From: an uncultured Lachnospiraceae bacterium
GTDB taxonomy: Bacteria > Bacillota > Clostridia > Lachnospirales > Lachnospiraceae
Direction of reading: 5' to 3'
DNA: 21,962 nucleotides
Assembly: GCA_910585995.1 (NCBI GenBank)
Contig: CAJUGG010000055.1
Span: 1-21,962, forward strand
Part shown: positions 1 to 6,920 of the stretch, in pieces
Numbering within the stretch: position 1 is the stretch's first letter
How the letters are laid out: each line of letters opens with the position of its first letter
The notes under the pieces: model-generated
What the model saw: the letters and a program-made list of their open reading frames with translations, nothing else
The model's database searches: none
What the model was told of the DNA's origin: nothing
Translations under genes and position numbers: made by a program

Positions 1-112
1 CCAGGCGAACACGTTCACGTGTCCGACTGGAACATACAAACTTTGCCGACTGTCCGATACACTCTATGCAGACCTTTGTCGATCCAGGGCGCCCCATTTT
101 GCGGCAGCCCCG
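1..112 (-). repeat. Palindromic repeat element, copy 1 (cut by window edge)
   Basis: Positions 48-82 match 13993-14027 (copy 2) at 34 of 35 bases, and the following tail ending GCAGCCCCG at 112 is also related. The element ends 13 bases past the spoIVA stop, in the same orientation and almost the same place relative to the upstream gene as copy 2. Its left part differs from copy 2. Positions 1-14 and 17-30 form a separate hairpin with two imperfect pairs, and both imperfections are G-U wobbles when read as minus-strand RNA. The expected complementary outer arm would lie beyond position 1. There is no U-tract to make it a standard terminator. It could be a REP/MITE-like element or a structured 3' UTR; its function is unknown. 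Confidence 0.7.
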
Positions 113-125
113 TCCCCCCGCTTCC

Positions 126-1616
126 TTAAATGATAATACAAACCAACCCCCCATTTGAATCATTCACAATCTTCTGCATCGTATCCTGCAGCTTCACCTG
201 ACTTTCTTCCCCGATCTGATACAATTTATTCCGTATCCCATCCTCCACCAGTTCCTCAATCGTCTTCCCAAAGATATTGATCTGCCAGATCCCTTCTTCC
301 TGCTCTCTCCCCTCCTGAATATACTGGATCAGATCCTTCGCCTGCTGCTCACTTCCCACAATCGGCGCGATCTCCGTCTCAATATTTGCCCGAATCATAT
401 GTACCGAAGGCGAGAGTGCCCGTAGTTTCACTCCAAATTTACCGCCCTGATGAATCAGCACCGGATCTTCCATCGTAATCTCATCCTTCTCCGGCAGCAC
501 CATCCCATATCCTTTTTGGCGCACCGTATCCATAGACTGGATCACCTTTCCATACTCCTTCTGCATCGCTGAAAGTTCCTTTAGCTGCTCCATCAGATCA
601 TATTCATCCTGAAGTTCCATCCCCGTCAGTTCACTTAACATCTGGTAATAACAGCTCTCTTCCATATCAATCGAATACACGGCCGTACCCGAATTAAGCG
701 CCACACGCTCTAACTTCATCTGACGAATCGAGGGGCCTTCACACTCCGTCTGCGCCAGTCCCACATCCCGAAGCACATGAAATTCCTCCATCATCGCCTG
801 TACCTTCTTGATAATCTCCTGTTTCACCGGATGTGTGACCGGAAGCATCTCCACCCATCTTGGCATATGATATTCCACCTCTGTCAGCGGAAACTCCAAG
901 AGCACTTGTTCTAAGATCATGGTGATATCATCCTTTTTTAGCTGTTCACAGTTTACCGGCAATACCGGTATCTGATATTTGTGAAACATCTCTTCTGCCT
1001 GCGAACGCACCTGTTCACTGTAAGGCCTTGTAGTATTTAATAAGATCACAAAAGGTTTCCCCAGCGTCTTAAGCTCCTCAATCGTCCGCTCCTCTGCCTG
1101 CAGATAATTCTCTGCCGGGATATCCCCAAAGCTTCCGTCACAAGTCACCACAATCCCAATCGTGGAATGGTCGTGGATCACTTTGTGCGTACCAAGCTCT
1201 GCGGCCTTTGTAAATGGGATTTCCTCCTCAAACCAGGGAGTTTTCACCTTTCGCTCCATATCATTCTCCAGATGCCCTGTAGCGCCTTCTACCATATATC
1301 CCACGCAGTCAATCAGCCGGATCTTTACAGGGATCTTTCCTCCCACGTTGATCTCTACCGCATCTTTTGGCACAAATTTTGGTTCTGTGGTCATAATAGT
1401 CTTTCCGGCAGCAGACTGGGGCAGTTCATCCGTTGCCCGTTCTCTCTCATGGATATCCTCCATATTAGGCAGCACCAAAAGGTCCATAAAACGCTTGATA
1501 AACGTGGATTTCCCTGTGCGAACCGGTCCCACCACCCCTATGTAGATCTCTCCGCCTGTACGGTCTTTGATATCGTTGTATAGATGAAATTCTTTTTGAC
1601 TTTGAATGGCTTCCAT
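126..1616 (-). CDS. spoIVA: Stage IV sporulation protein A (spore coat morphogenetic ATPase)
   Basis: SpoIVA is the ATPase that polymerises on the outer forespore membrane in the mother cell and forms the platform on which the coat is built; it is also needed for cortex formation. The 496 residues fit the family (about 490). A Walker A loop, GPVRTGKST, is at residues 30-38, and a Walker-B-like strand, IRLIDCVGY, places an Asp near residue 103. The long middle and C-terminal regions, ending in a hydrophobic GGLVCIII tail, are typical. Start: the ATG at 1616 follows GGGAGGGG with an 8-base spacer. The gene lies 49 bases after icd on the same strand, but its job is sporulation, so it probably uses its own mother-cell promoter (candidate at 1643-1669). 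That candidate promoter and the ribosome binding site lie in one hairpin (1624-1657). Confidence 0.96.
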   Translation of the reverse strand: MEAIQSQKEFHLYNDIKDRTGGEIYIGVVGPVRTGKSTFIKRFMDLLVLPNMEDIHERERATDELPQSAAGKTIMTTEPKFVPKDAVEINVGGKIPVKIRLIDCVGYMVEGATGHLENDMERKVKTPWFEEEIPFTKAAELGTHKVIHDHSTIGIVVTCDGSFGDIPAENYLQAEERTIEELKTLGKPFVILLNTTRPYSEQVRSQAEEMFHKYQIPVLPVNCEQLKKDDITMILEQVLLEFPLTEVEYHMPRWVEMLPVTHPVKQEIIKKVQAMMEEFHVLRDVGLAQTECEGPSIRQMKLERVALNSGTAVYSIDMEESCYYQMLSELTGMELQDEYDLMEQLKELSAMQKEYGKVIQSMDTVRQKGYGMVLPEKDEITMEDPVLIHQGGKFGVKLRALSPSVHMIRANIETEIAPIVGSEQQAKDLIQYIQEGREQEEGIWQINIFGKTIEELVEDGIRNKLYQIGEESQVKLQDTMQKIVNDSNGGLVCIII

Positions 1617-1623
1617 AAATATA

Positions 1624-1657
1624 CCCCTCCCATATTTGTTCTAATATATGGGAAGGG
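1624..1657 (-). promoter_or_regulatory. Hairpin covering the spoIVA ribosome binding site
   Basis: Arms of 12 bases at 1624-1635 and 1646-1657 pair with a single imperfection, which is U-G in minus-strand RNA, around a 10-base loop. The 3' arm contains the GGGAGGGG Shine-Dalgarno sequence of spoIVA. A transcript reading through from icd would fold this and hide the site. A transcript starting from the candidate sigma-E promoter would begin in or near the loop and lack the 5' arm. No U-tract follows, so it is not an obvious terminator for icd. The structure is visible in the sequence; the regulatory role is inferred. Confidence 0.6.
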
Positions 1658-1669
1658 TTCTCTTTTTAT
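1643..1669 (-). promoter_or_regulatory. Candidate sigma-E promoter of spoIVA
   Basis: On the minus strand an ATA (1669-1667, overlapping the icd stop codon) is followed after 16 bases by CATATATT (1650-1643). The known sigma-E pattern is ATA, 16-18 bases, CATACAnT. The -10 matches at most positions but not all. spoIVA is a sigma-E gene in Bacillus subtilis, which supports the call. Transcription would start at about 1634-1638. Confidence 0.5.
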
Positions 1670-2877
1670 GCCATCATCTTTTCCAGTTCTTCACGGACTG
1701 CCTTGATAAAGTCTCTAGAACTTAAGACTGTCACATCTGTAAGGCTTGTGATCAATGCCAGGTCTTTGGTCATCCTGCCGGACTCAATGGTCTGAATGGA
1801 AGCCTGCTCCAGAAGATCAGCAAAATGCATCAATTCTTTGGATCCATCCAGCTCGCCGCGTTTTCTAAGCGCTCCGCTCCATGCAAAGATCGTAGCCATG
1901 GAATTTGTAGAGGTCTCCTCGCCTTTCAGATGTTTGTAATAGTGCCTCTGTACGGTGCCGTGGGCCGCTTCATATTCATAATATCCCTTTGGAGACACCA
2001 GCACGGATGTCATCATCGCCAAAGACCCAAATGCCGTCGCTACCAGATCACTCATCACATCTCCGTCATAATTTTTACAAGCCCAGATAAAGCCTCCTTC
2101 TGACTTCACCACGCGTGCCACAGCGTCATCAATCAACGTATAAAAATATGTAATCCCAGCTTTCTCAAAAGCTTCCCGATACTCTCTTTCATACACTTCC
2201 TCAAAGACATCTTTAAAATGGTGGTCATACTGCTTCGAGATCGTATCTTTTGCCGCAAACCAGAGATCCTGTTTCAGATCCAACGCATACTGAAAACAGC
2301 TTTTTGCAAAGCTCTCAATCGAGGCATCTAAGTTATGCATCCCCTGAACGATGCCTGCCCCCTGAAACTCATGCACCAGCGTAGATACGGTGGACTGATC
2401 TGCTGCTGTATAGACCAGTTCCACTTTTCCAGGTCCCGGTATCCGCATCTCTGATGCCTTATAAACATCACCATAGGCATGACGTGCCAAAGTGATTGGT
2501 TTTTTCCAGGTCCTTACATAAGGCTCGATTCCCTTTACAAGAATCGGCGCGCGGAAGACCGTTCCGTCCAAAAGCGCCCGGATTGTCCCGTTGGGGCTTT
2601 TCCACATCTTTTTTAAGTGGTATTCTTCTACACGGGAAGCATTGGGCGTAATCGTCGCACATTTGACTGCTACTTTGTATTTTTTCGTGGCCTCTGCCGC
2701 ATCTACTGTCACCTGATCGTCGGTATGGTCCCGGTTCTCAAGTCCCAGATCATAGTATTCGGTCTTTAGATCCACAAAAGGAAGCAGAAGCTCCTCCTTA
2801 ATCATCTCCCAGAGAATCCGTGTCATCTCATCTCCGTCCATCTCTACTAATGGTGTCGTCATCTTGATCTTTTCCAT
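1666..2877 (-). CDS. icd: NADP-dependent isocitrate dehydrogenase
   Basis: This enzyme oxidatively decarboxylates isocitrate to 2-oxoglutarate in the cytoplasm, making NADPH and the carbon skeleton for glutamate. At 403 residues it matches the homodimeric 'eukaryotic-like' NADP-IDH subfamily. Visible hallmarks are the N-terminal VEMDGDEMTRILWE, the substrate-loop region ITPNASRVEEYHLKKMWKSP (about residues 75-95), the metal-binding NYDGDVMSDLVA with its Asp residues, and the coenzyme loop EAAHGTVQRHY followed by TSTNSMATIFAW. It lies 20 bases after the GntR regulator and is probably co-transcribed with it and the citrate-synthase-like gene. Together they supply two of the three steps from oxaloacetate to 2-oxoglutarate. 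Aconitase is not adjacent. The start ATG at 2877 is preceded by AAAAGGAG about 6 bases upstream. Confidence 0.95.
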   Translation of the reverse strand: MEKIKMTTPLVEMDGDEMTRILWEMIKEELLLPFVDLKTEYYDLGLENRDHTDDQVTVDAAEATKKYKVAVKCATITPNASRVEEYHLKKMWKSPNGTIRALLDGTVFRAPILVKGIEPYVRTWKKPITLARHAYGDVYKASEMRIPGPGKVELVYTAADQSTVSTLVHEFQGAGIVQGMHNLDASIESFAKSCFQYALDLKQDLWFAAKDTISKQYDHHFKDVFEEVYEREYREAFEKAGITYFYTLIDDAVARVVKSEGGFIWACKNYDGDVMSDLVATAFGSLAMMTSVLVSPKGYYEYEAAHGTVQRHYYKHLKGEETSTNSMATIFAWSGALRKRGELDGSKELMHFADLLEQASIQTIESGRMTKDLALITSLTDVTVLSSRDFIKAVREELEKMMA

Positions 2878-2897
2878 TCTTATCTACTCCTTTTGTC

Positions 2898-3581
2898 CTA
2901 CAAAATCTTATCCAATCCATATACCTGGATATTTTCAATGGTATGCTTAATATGCTCTCTTGCCAGTGCCTCTGCCTGCTCTGCATCTTTTACCTTGACT
3001 GCCTCAAAGATCGCCCGGTGTTCCATAGTGGATTTTACCGGACGGTCTGCAAAAGCGATGCTCTCTCTTCTCACCCGCTTTACATAGTCGTGAAAATCGG
3101 ACAATACATGGTTCAAGATCCGGCTGCCGGCTGCACAGTAGAGCTGCTCATGGAACAGGCTGTCCAGCTCATAGAGCTTCTCATAATGCCCTTTTTGCGT
3201 ATGATACTCCGACAGGCAAAGCGTCTCTTCCAGATCTTCTAACTGCTCCTCCGTAATATTCTGTGTGGCCCATCTTGCGCACAGCCCTTCTAACATGGAA
3301 CGGATGATATAGATATCCTGCACATCCTTTGCCGTGATCATATTGACATAGGCTCCCCGGTTGGGAATGATATTTACCAGACCTTCCAGTTCCAACTGGC
3401 GCAGCGCCTCTCGAACAGGTGTTCTGCTTACGCCTAGTTCTGTTCCGATTGCCGCCTCTTTAAGCTCTGTCCCCTGCTGATATCTCCCGCTTAAGATATC
3501 TTCGCGGATGCTCTCATACACTTTTCCCCGAAGGGAATATCTGTCACGAGTCTCCCTGGCATTTTGCTTATCGCTCATCAC
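2898..3581 (-). CDS. GntR-family transcriptional regulator, FCD (FadR) subfamily
   Basis: A winged-helix DNA-binding domain covers about residues 15-80, with the diagnostic SRTPVREALRQLELEGLV at 52-69 and the wing NRGAYV. An all-helical FCD ligand domain follows (about 85-220). A DxxxH pair (DSLFH, near residues 144-148) plus later His residues in EHRAIF and REHIKH suggest a metal-assisted pocket for a small carboxylic acid. The gene sits between the citrate-synthase-like gene and icd. Its AGGAGG lies across the stop codon region of the upstream gene, so translation is probably coupled. GTG at 3581 (7-base spacer) or ATG at 3578 (10-base spacer) may be used. The perfect palindrome at 5009-5020 is the likely operator, implying autoregulation of this operon. 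A ligand such as citrate or 2-oxoglutarate is only a guess from context. Confidence 0.9.
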   Translation of the reverse strand: MMSDKQNARETRDRYSLRGKVYESIREDILSGRYQQGTELKEAAIGTELGVSRTPVREALRQLELEGLVNIIPNRGAYVNMITAKDVQDIYIIRSMLEGLCARWATQNITEEQLEDLEETLCLSEYHTQKGHYEKLYELDSLFHEQLYCAAGSRILNHVLSDFHDYVKRVRRESIAFADRPVKSTMEHRAIFEAVKVKDAEQAEALAREHIKHTIENIQVYGLDKIL

Positions 3582-3583
3582 TT

Positions 3584-4987
3584 TTATGCCTCCTGTACGA
3601 TCTGTACTCCCGTCTTATCACACGCCTCTTTGATCACAGACAAAAGTTCTTCATCCGTTAAGACCGTCACCCGGCCGCTCTCATACTCTTCATCCACCCA
3701 TGCCTTCACCATATGTACCAGCTCTGAGTTCTTATCCAGCATCTGTTCTTCTTTCAGGCTAAAATAGGTATTGATCCAATGAGCGATGCCTGCCAGTCCT
3801 GAAGTATTAGATACCGACACCAGCGCCGGACGTTTTAAAAATTTCTCCGTATCAAAAATATTGTAGATCTCTTCATTTTTCAAAAGGCCGTCCGCATGGA
3901 TGCCGGCTCTGGTCACATTAAAGTTTTTGCCCACAAAAGGCGTCCTCGATGGAAGCTTATAACCGATCTCTTTTTCATAATATTCTGCCAGATCTGTGAT
4001 CACCGTCGTATCCATACCGTCTAACGTACCCCGAAGCTGTGCATACTCAAAGACCATCGCCTCCAAAGGCGTATTGCCCGTCCGCTCACCGATGCCAAAC
4101 AGCGAACAGTTGACGCCGGCAGCCCCATAGAGCCAGGCGGTGGTGGAATTGCTGACCGCTTTATAAAAATCATTGTGTCCATGCCACTCGATCAGTTCAG
4201 ACGGGAACCCTGCATGAATCCGCATCCCGTAGATAATCCCCGGAACGGACCGCGGGATCACAGCGCCTGGGTAATTGACCCCGTATCCCATCGTGTCGCA
4301 ACAGCGTACTTTGATCGGAATATTGTAGTAATCCATCATATTTTTCAGTTCCAGACAGAAAGGAATCACATAACCATAGATATCCGCCCTTGTGATATCC
4401 TCCAGATGACATCTTGGACTGATGCCGATCTCCAAGCAATCCCGCACAATATTCAGATAGTGCTGCATGGCTTCCCGCCTGGTCATCTTCATCTTATAAA
4501 AAATATGGTAATCCGAACAGCTAACTAAGATCCCGGTCTCTTTCATGCCCAGATCCTTAACCAACTGAAAATCATCTTTGTTGGCCCGAATCCAGCTTGT
4601 CACCTCCGGAAACCGATATCCCTTTTCCATGCACTGATAGGCCGCATCCTGGTCTTTTTTACTATATAGAAAGAACTCCGACTGCCGGATCAGTCCCTTG
4701 TGCCCGCCCAGCTTGTGAAAATAGTCATAGATCGTCACAATCTGCTCGGTGGAATAAGGCGCTCTGGACTGCTGCCCATCCCGAAACGTTGTGTCTGTGA
4801 TCCAGATCTCCTCCGGCATATGATGGGGAACAATCCGGTCATTAAATGCAATCTTGGGAATCTCCGTATAAGGATACAGATTCCGAAAGGTATTGGGATG
4901 ATCCACATCCACCAGCGGATACATATGCTCTTCTAGCTGAAGCAAATTGGTATGTCCGTCAAAATGAACCGCTCTGTTGTTATCCAT
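3584..4987 (-). CDS. (Re)-citrate synthase-like enzyme of the isopropylmalate/homocitrate synthase family
   Basis: This DRE-TIM metallolyase condenses acetyl-CoA with a 2-oxoacid. Visible motifs are TDTTFRDGQQS near the N-terminus (catalytic Arg and metal-binding Asp), the metal-site WHGHNDFYKA, and GIGERTGNTPLEA. About 55 residues precede the TIM barrel, and a helical C-terminal region follows. The protein family covers 2-isopropylmalate, homocitrate and (Re)-citrate synthases. The neighbours (isocitrate dehydrogenase, GntR regulator, and pyruvate carboxylase elsewhere in the window) favour citrate formation from oxaloacetate; no leucine genes are present. The start is placed at ATG 4987, giving 467 residues, because AAGGAGA sits 6 bases upstream and an alternative upstream ATG at 5035 falls inside the -10 box of the promoter. 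It is the first gene of the run to icd. Confidence 0.82.
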   Translation of the reverse strand: MDNNRAVHFDGHTNLLQLEEHMYPLVDVDHPNTFRNLYPYTEIPKIAFNDRIVPHHMPEEIWITDTTFRDGQQSRAPYSTEQIVTIYDYFHKLGGHKGLIRQSEFFLYSKKDQDAAYQCMEKGYRFPEVTSWIRANKDDFQLVKDLGMKETGILVSCSDYHIFYKMKMTRREAMQHYLNIVRDCLEIGISPRCHLEDITRADIYGYVIPFCLELKNMMDYYNIPIKVRCCDTMGYGVNYPGAVIPRSVPGIIYGMRIHAGFPSELIEWHGHNDFYKAVSNSTTAWLYGAAGVNCSLFGIGERTGNTPLEAMVFEYAQLRGTLDGMDTTVITDLAEYYEKEIGYKLPSRTPFVGKNFNVTRAGIHADGLLKNEEIYNIFDTEKFLKRPALVSVSNTSGLAGIAHWINTYFSLKEEQMLDKNSELVHMVKAWVDEEYESGRVTVLTDEELLSVIKEACDKTGVQIVQEA

Positions 4988-5008
4988 TGTCTTCTCCTTG
5001 GTTGTATT

Positions 5009-5020
5009 ATTGTATACAAT
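5009..5020. promoter_or_regulatory. Candidate GntR operator, perfect palindrome ATTGTATACAAT
   Basis: A perfect 12-bp palindrome lies just downstream of the predicted transcription start of the citrate-synthase gene and upstream of its ribosome binding site. TTGTATACAA-like palindromes are the usual binding sites of FCD-type GntR proteins, and a gene for one is second in this operon. The position would allow repression by blocking the polymerase. The same TGTATACA core recurs at 5100-5107, next to the ribosome binding region of the divergent protease gene. Confidence 0.65.
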
Positions 5021-5033
5021 GTATATCGAATCC

Positions 5034-5061
5034 ATTTTAACACGTTTTGAATGGATGTCAA
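5034..5061 (-). promoter_or_regulatory. Sigma-A promoter of the citrate synthase-gntR-icd operon
   Basis: On the minus strand a consensus TTGACA (5061-5056) is followed after 16 bases by TAAAAT (5039-5034, 5 of 6 to TATAAT). The start would fall near 5026-5028, a few bases before the palindrome at 5009-5020, with a leader of about 40 bases to the ATG. Confidence 0.7.
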
Positions 5062-5131
5062 GAAAATTCCCTTATCACAAATTTTCCGTTCTTCTCATAT
5101 GTATACAAGGAGAAACTTTGGGAGCATACTT

Positions 5132-6838
5132 ATGGACAATTGTAAAGAAGCCATTTTGTCAAATGAATATATGGATTTTATATGGAAAGTGGATGTAACC
5201 TCAACCACATCGGGGGAATACCCTTTTGGAGTCTGTGCACAATATATCAACCGGAACTTCAGTGTATTTTACCTGAATCGAAATGAAGTCTTACGAGATC
5301 CCACATCCGCTCCCATCGGAGATTACGCAATCCCCTACTGTCACACACAGATGAATACAGAAAGCTTAGAGTATACCAGAATACTGCCTATTCAGAATCA
5401 GCCCGCACTGAAGCTTCGGGGAAACGGCGTGATCATTGGTTTTTTAGATTCTGGCATCTCATTGGAAAATCCGGCTTTTCGTACACAAGATGGTAAGACC
5501 AGAGTGATCGAACTGTGGGATCAGACTGATCAAAGCGGAACGCCGCCCGAAGGATTTCTCTATGGAAGCATCTACACTGCCGAAGAGATCGATCAGTTTC
5601 TCTGGGAAGGCCGCAGTGATCTCCCCGGTGCAGATCTCAACGGACATGGGACCAAGATCGCATCCATCGCCGCAGGTTCTCAGATCGAGAGCGAAAATTT
5701 TATCGGAGCCGCACCCGAAGCCTCCATTGCTTTTGTCAAATTGAAGCAAGCCAAGCCATTTATGCGCGAGATCCAGCAGATCCCCCAGGACAGCATCGCT
5801 TACCAGGAGACCGATATGATGCTGGCGATTCGCTATCTGGATCTGCTGGCTCGGAGAGAAAATCGTCCTCTGGTGGTCTGTATCGCCCTTGGAACCAATT
5901 CCGGAGGGCATACGGGAAGTACCGCCCTGGAACAGTACCTGATTGATTTTGTACGCCGGGCAGGCCGCTCTGTGGCAGTCGCTGCCGGCAATGAAGGAAA
6001 CAAAGGGCATCACTTCTATGGCATCGTGCCTCAAAATCCCGGATATCTGGATGTGGAGCTGCGCGTCGGAGAAGGAGAACCCGGATTTCAGCTCAATCTG
6101 TGGGGAAATGCTCCAGGAATGTTTGCCGCAGAGATCATCTCTCCTTCCGGAGAACAGATTCCCAGAATCTTTCCCAGAATCTTAGAACAGCAAAGATATG
6201 ATTTTCTATTTGAAAATACCATACTGGATATCCAATACGAACTAAGCGAGATCATCTCCGGTGACGAACGGCTTTTATTATCTTTTGAAAATCCAACCCC
6301 TGGAATCTGGCGGCTTCGGATTTACTCCACGGGAGATCTGGACAACAGTTTTCATATCTGGCTGCCAGTGACGGGATTTATCAGTGACGGCACGTATTTT
6401 CTGCGTCCGGATCCGGATACTACCATCACCGGTCCCGGTAATATGCCAGGCGTCCTCACAGTAGCCGGCTATGACGGCAGTACAGAAAGTACCTGGATCG
6501 ATTCCGGCCGCGGAAATACCAGAAATGGCAATCAAAAACCGGATATCGCTGCCCCGGCTGTCAATGTAGCTGCCATAGACCGCTTTGGAAGAGGCAGCAC
6601 CTTAACCGGAACCAGCGCAGCCGCAGCCCTGGCAGCAGGAGCCAGCGCTCTGTTGATGGAATGGGGGATTGTTCAGGGGAATGTACCTACGATGGACGGA
6701 ATCGCCATCCAAAGATTTTTAATCCGGGGAGCCAGAAGGCCTTCTGTATTCTCCTATCCCAACAAAAGCTGGGGATTTGGCCTGCTGGACCTGTACGGAA
6801 GCTTTCAGGCCCTACGGGGCACCCGCAGTTCATCATAA
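5132..6838 (+). CDS. S8 family (subtilisin-like) serine protease, Csp-like
   Basis: Numbered from the ATG at 5132 (568 residues), the catalytic triad is intact: Asp106 in FLDSGI, His172 in NGHGTKIA and Ser495 in TGTSAAAA. The oxyanion Asn is at 287 in AAGNEGN. About 200 residues separate that Asn from Ser495, room for the beta-rich insert seen in clostridial CspB/CspC-type proteins. No signal peptide is visible, so it is probably cytoplasmic or spore-associated. CspB proteases activate the cortex hydrolase SleC at germination, but this family also has members without a known role. GGGAG at 5120-5124, 7 bases upstream, supports the 5132 start over an in-frame ATG at 5051. The gene stands alone and is divergent from the citrate-synthase operon across a 144-base spacer. 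I saw no convincing promoter of its own. Confidence 0.88.
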   Translation: MDNCKEAILSNEYMDFIWKVDVTSTTSGEYPFGVCAQYINRNFSVFYLNRNEVLRDPTSAPIGDYAIPYCHTQMNTESLEYTRILPIQNQPALKLRGNGVIIGFLDSGISLENPAFRTQDGKTRVIELWDQTDQSGTPPEGFLYGSIYTAEEIDQFLWEGRSDLPGADLNGHGTKIASIAAGSQIESENFIGAAPEASIAFVKLKQAKPFMREIQQIPQDSIAYQETDMMLAIRYLDLLARRENRPLVVCIALGTNSGGHTGSTALEQYLIDFVRRAGRSVAVAAGNEGNKGHHFYGIVPQNPGYLDVELRVGEGEPGFQLNLWGNAPGMFAAEIISPSGEQIPRIFPRILEQQRYDFLFENTILDIQYELSEIISGDERLLLSFENPTPGIWRLRIYSTGDLDNSFHIWLPVTGFISDGTYFLRPDPDTTITGPGNMPGVLTVAGYDGSTESTWIDSGRGNTRNGNQKPDIAAPAVNVAAIDRFGRGSTLTGTSAAAALAAGASALLMEWGIVQGNVPTMDGIAIQRFLIRGARRPSVFSYPNKSWGFGLLDLYGSFQALRGTRSSS

Positions 6839-6854
6839 TCTTCTGTTTTTGGAA

Positions 6855-6884
6855 TAGACGTAATGCTCTGTTCTATGGTATAAT
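6855..6884 (+). promoter_or_regulatory. Candidate sigma-A promoter of the chemoreceptor gene
   Basis: A perfect TATAAT (6879-6884) is preceded after 18 bases by TAGACG (6855-6860, 4 of 6 to TTGACA). It lies in the 82-base gap between the protease stop and the chemoreceptor ATG. No sigma-28-type motility promoter was seen. Confidence 0.5.
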
Positions 6885-6920
6885 AAGACATAAGATTACC
6901 CACTAAAAGGAGAAAAGAAC

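Noticed and set aside
1162..1583. Plus-strand open frames opposite spoIVA, and similar long frames opposite icd, pyc, the amidohydrolase and the DUF4422 genes
   Set aside because: They are antisense shadows of well-recognised minus-strand genes, with no recognisable domains or ribosome binding sites.
4988..5035. Longer start (ATG at 5035) for the citrate-synthase-like gene
   Set aside because: It lies in the -10 box and covers the operator; ATG 4987 has AAGGAGA at a good distance.
5090..5112. Sigma-E or sigma-G promoter for the protease gene around CATATGTATACAAG
   Set aside because: The -10 resemblance is partial and no -35 element lies at the right distance; it overlaps the repeated GntR core and the ribosome binding region.
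5051..5131. Extended N-terminus of the S8 protease from 5051
   Set aside because: No Shine-Dalgarno sequence before 5051; GGGAG precedes the ATG at 5132 by 7 bases.
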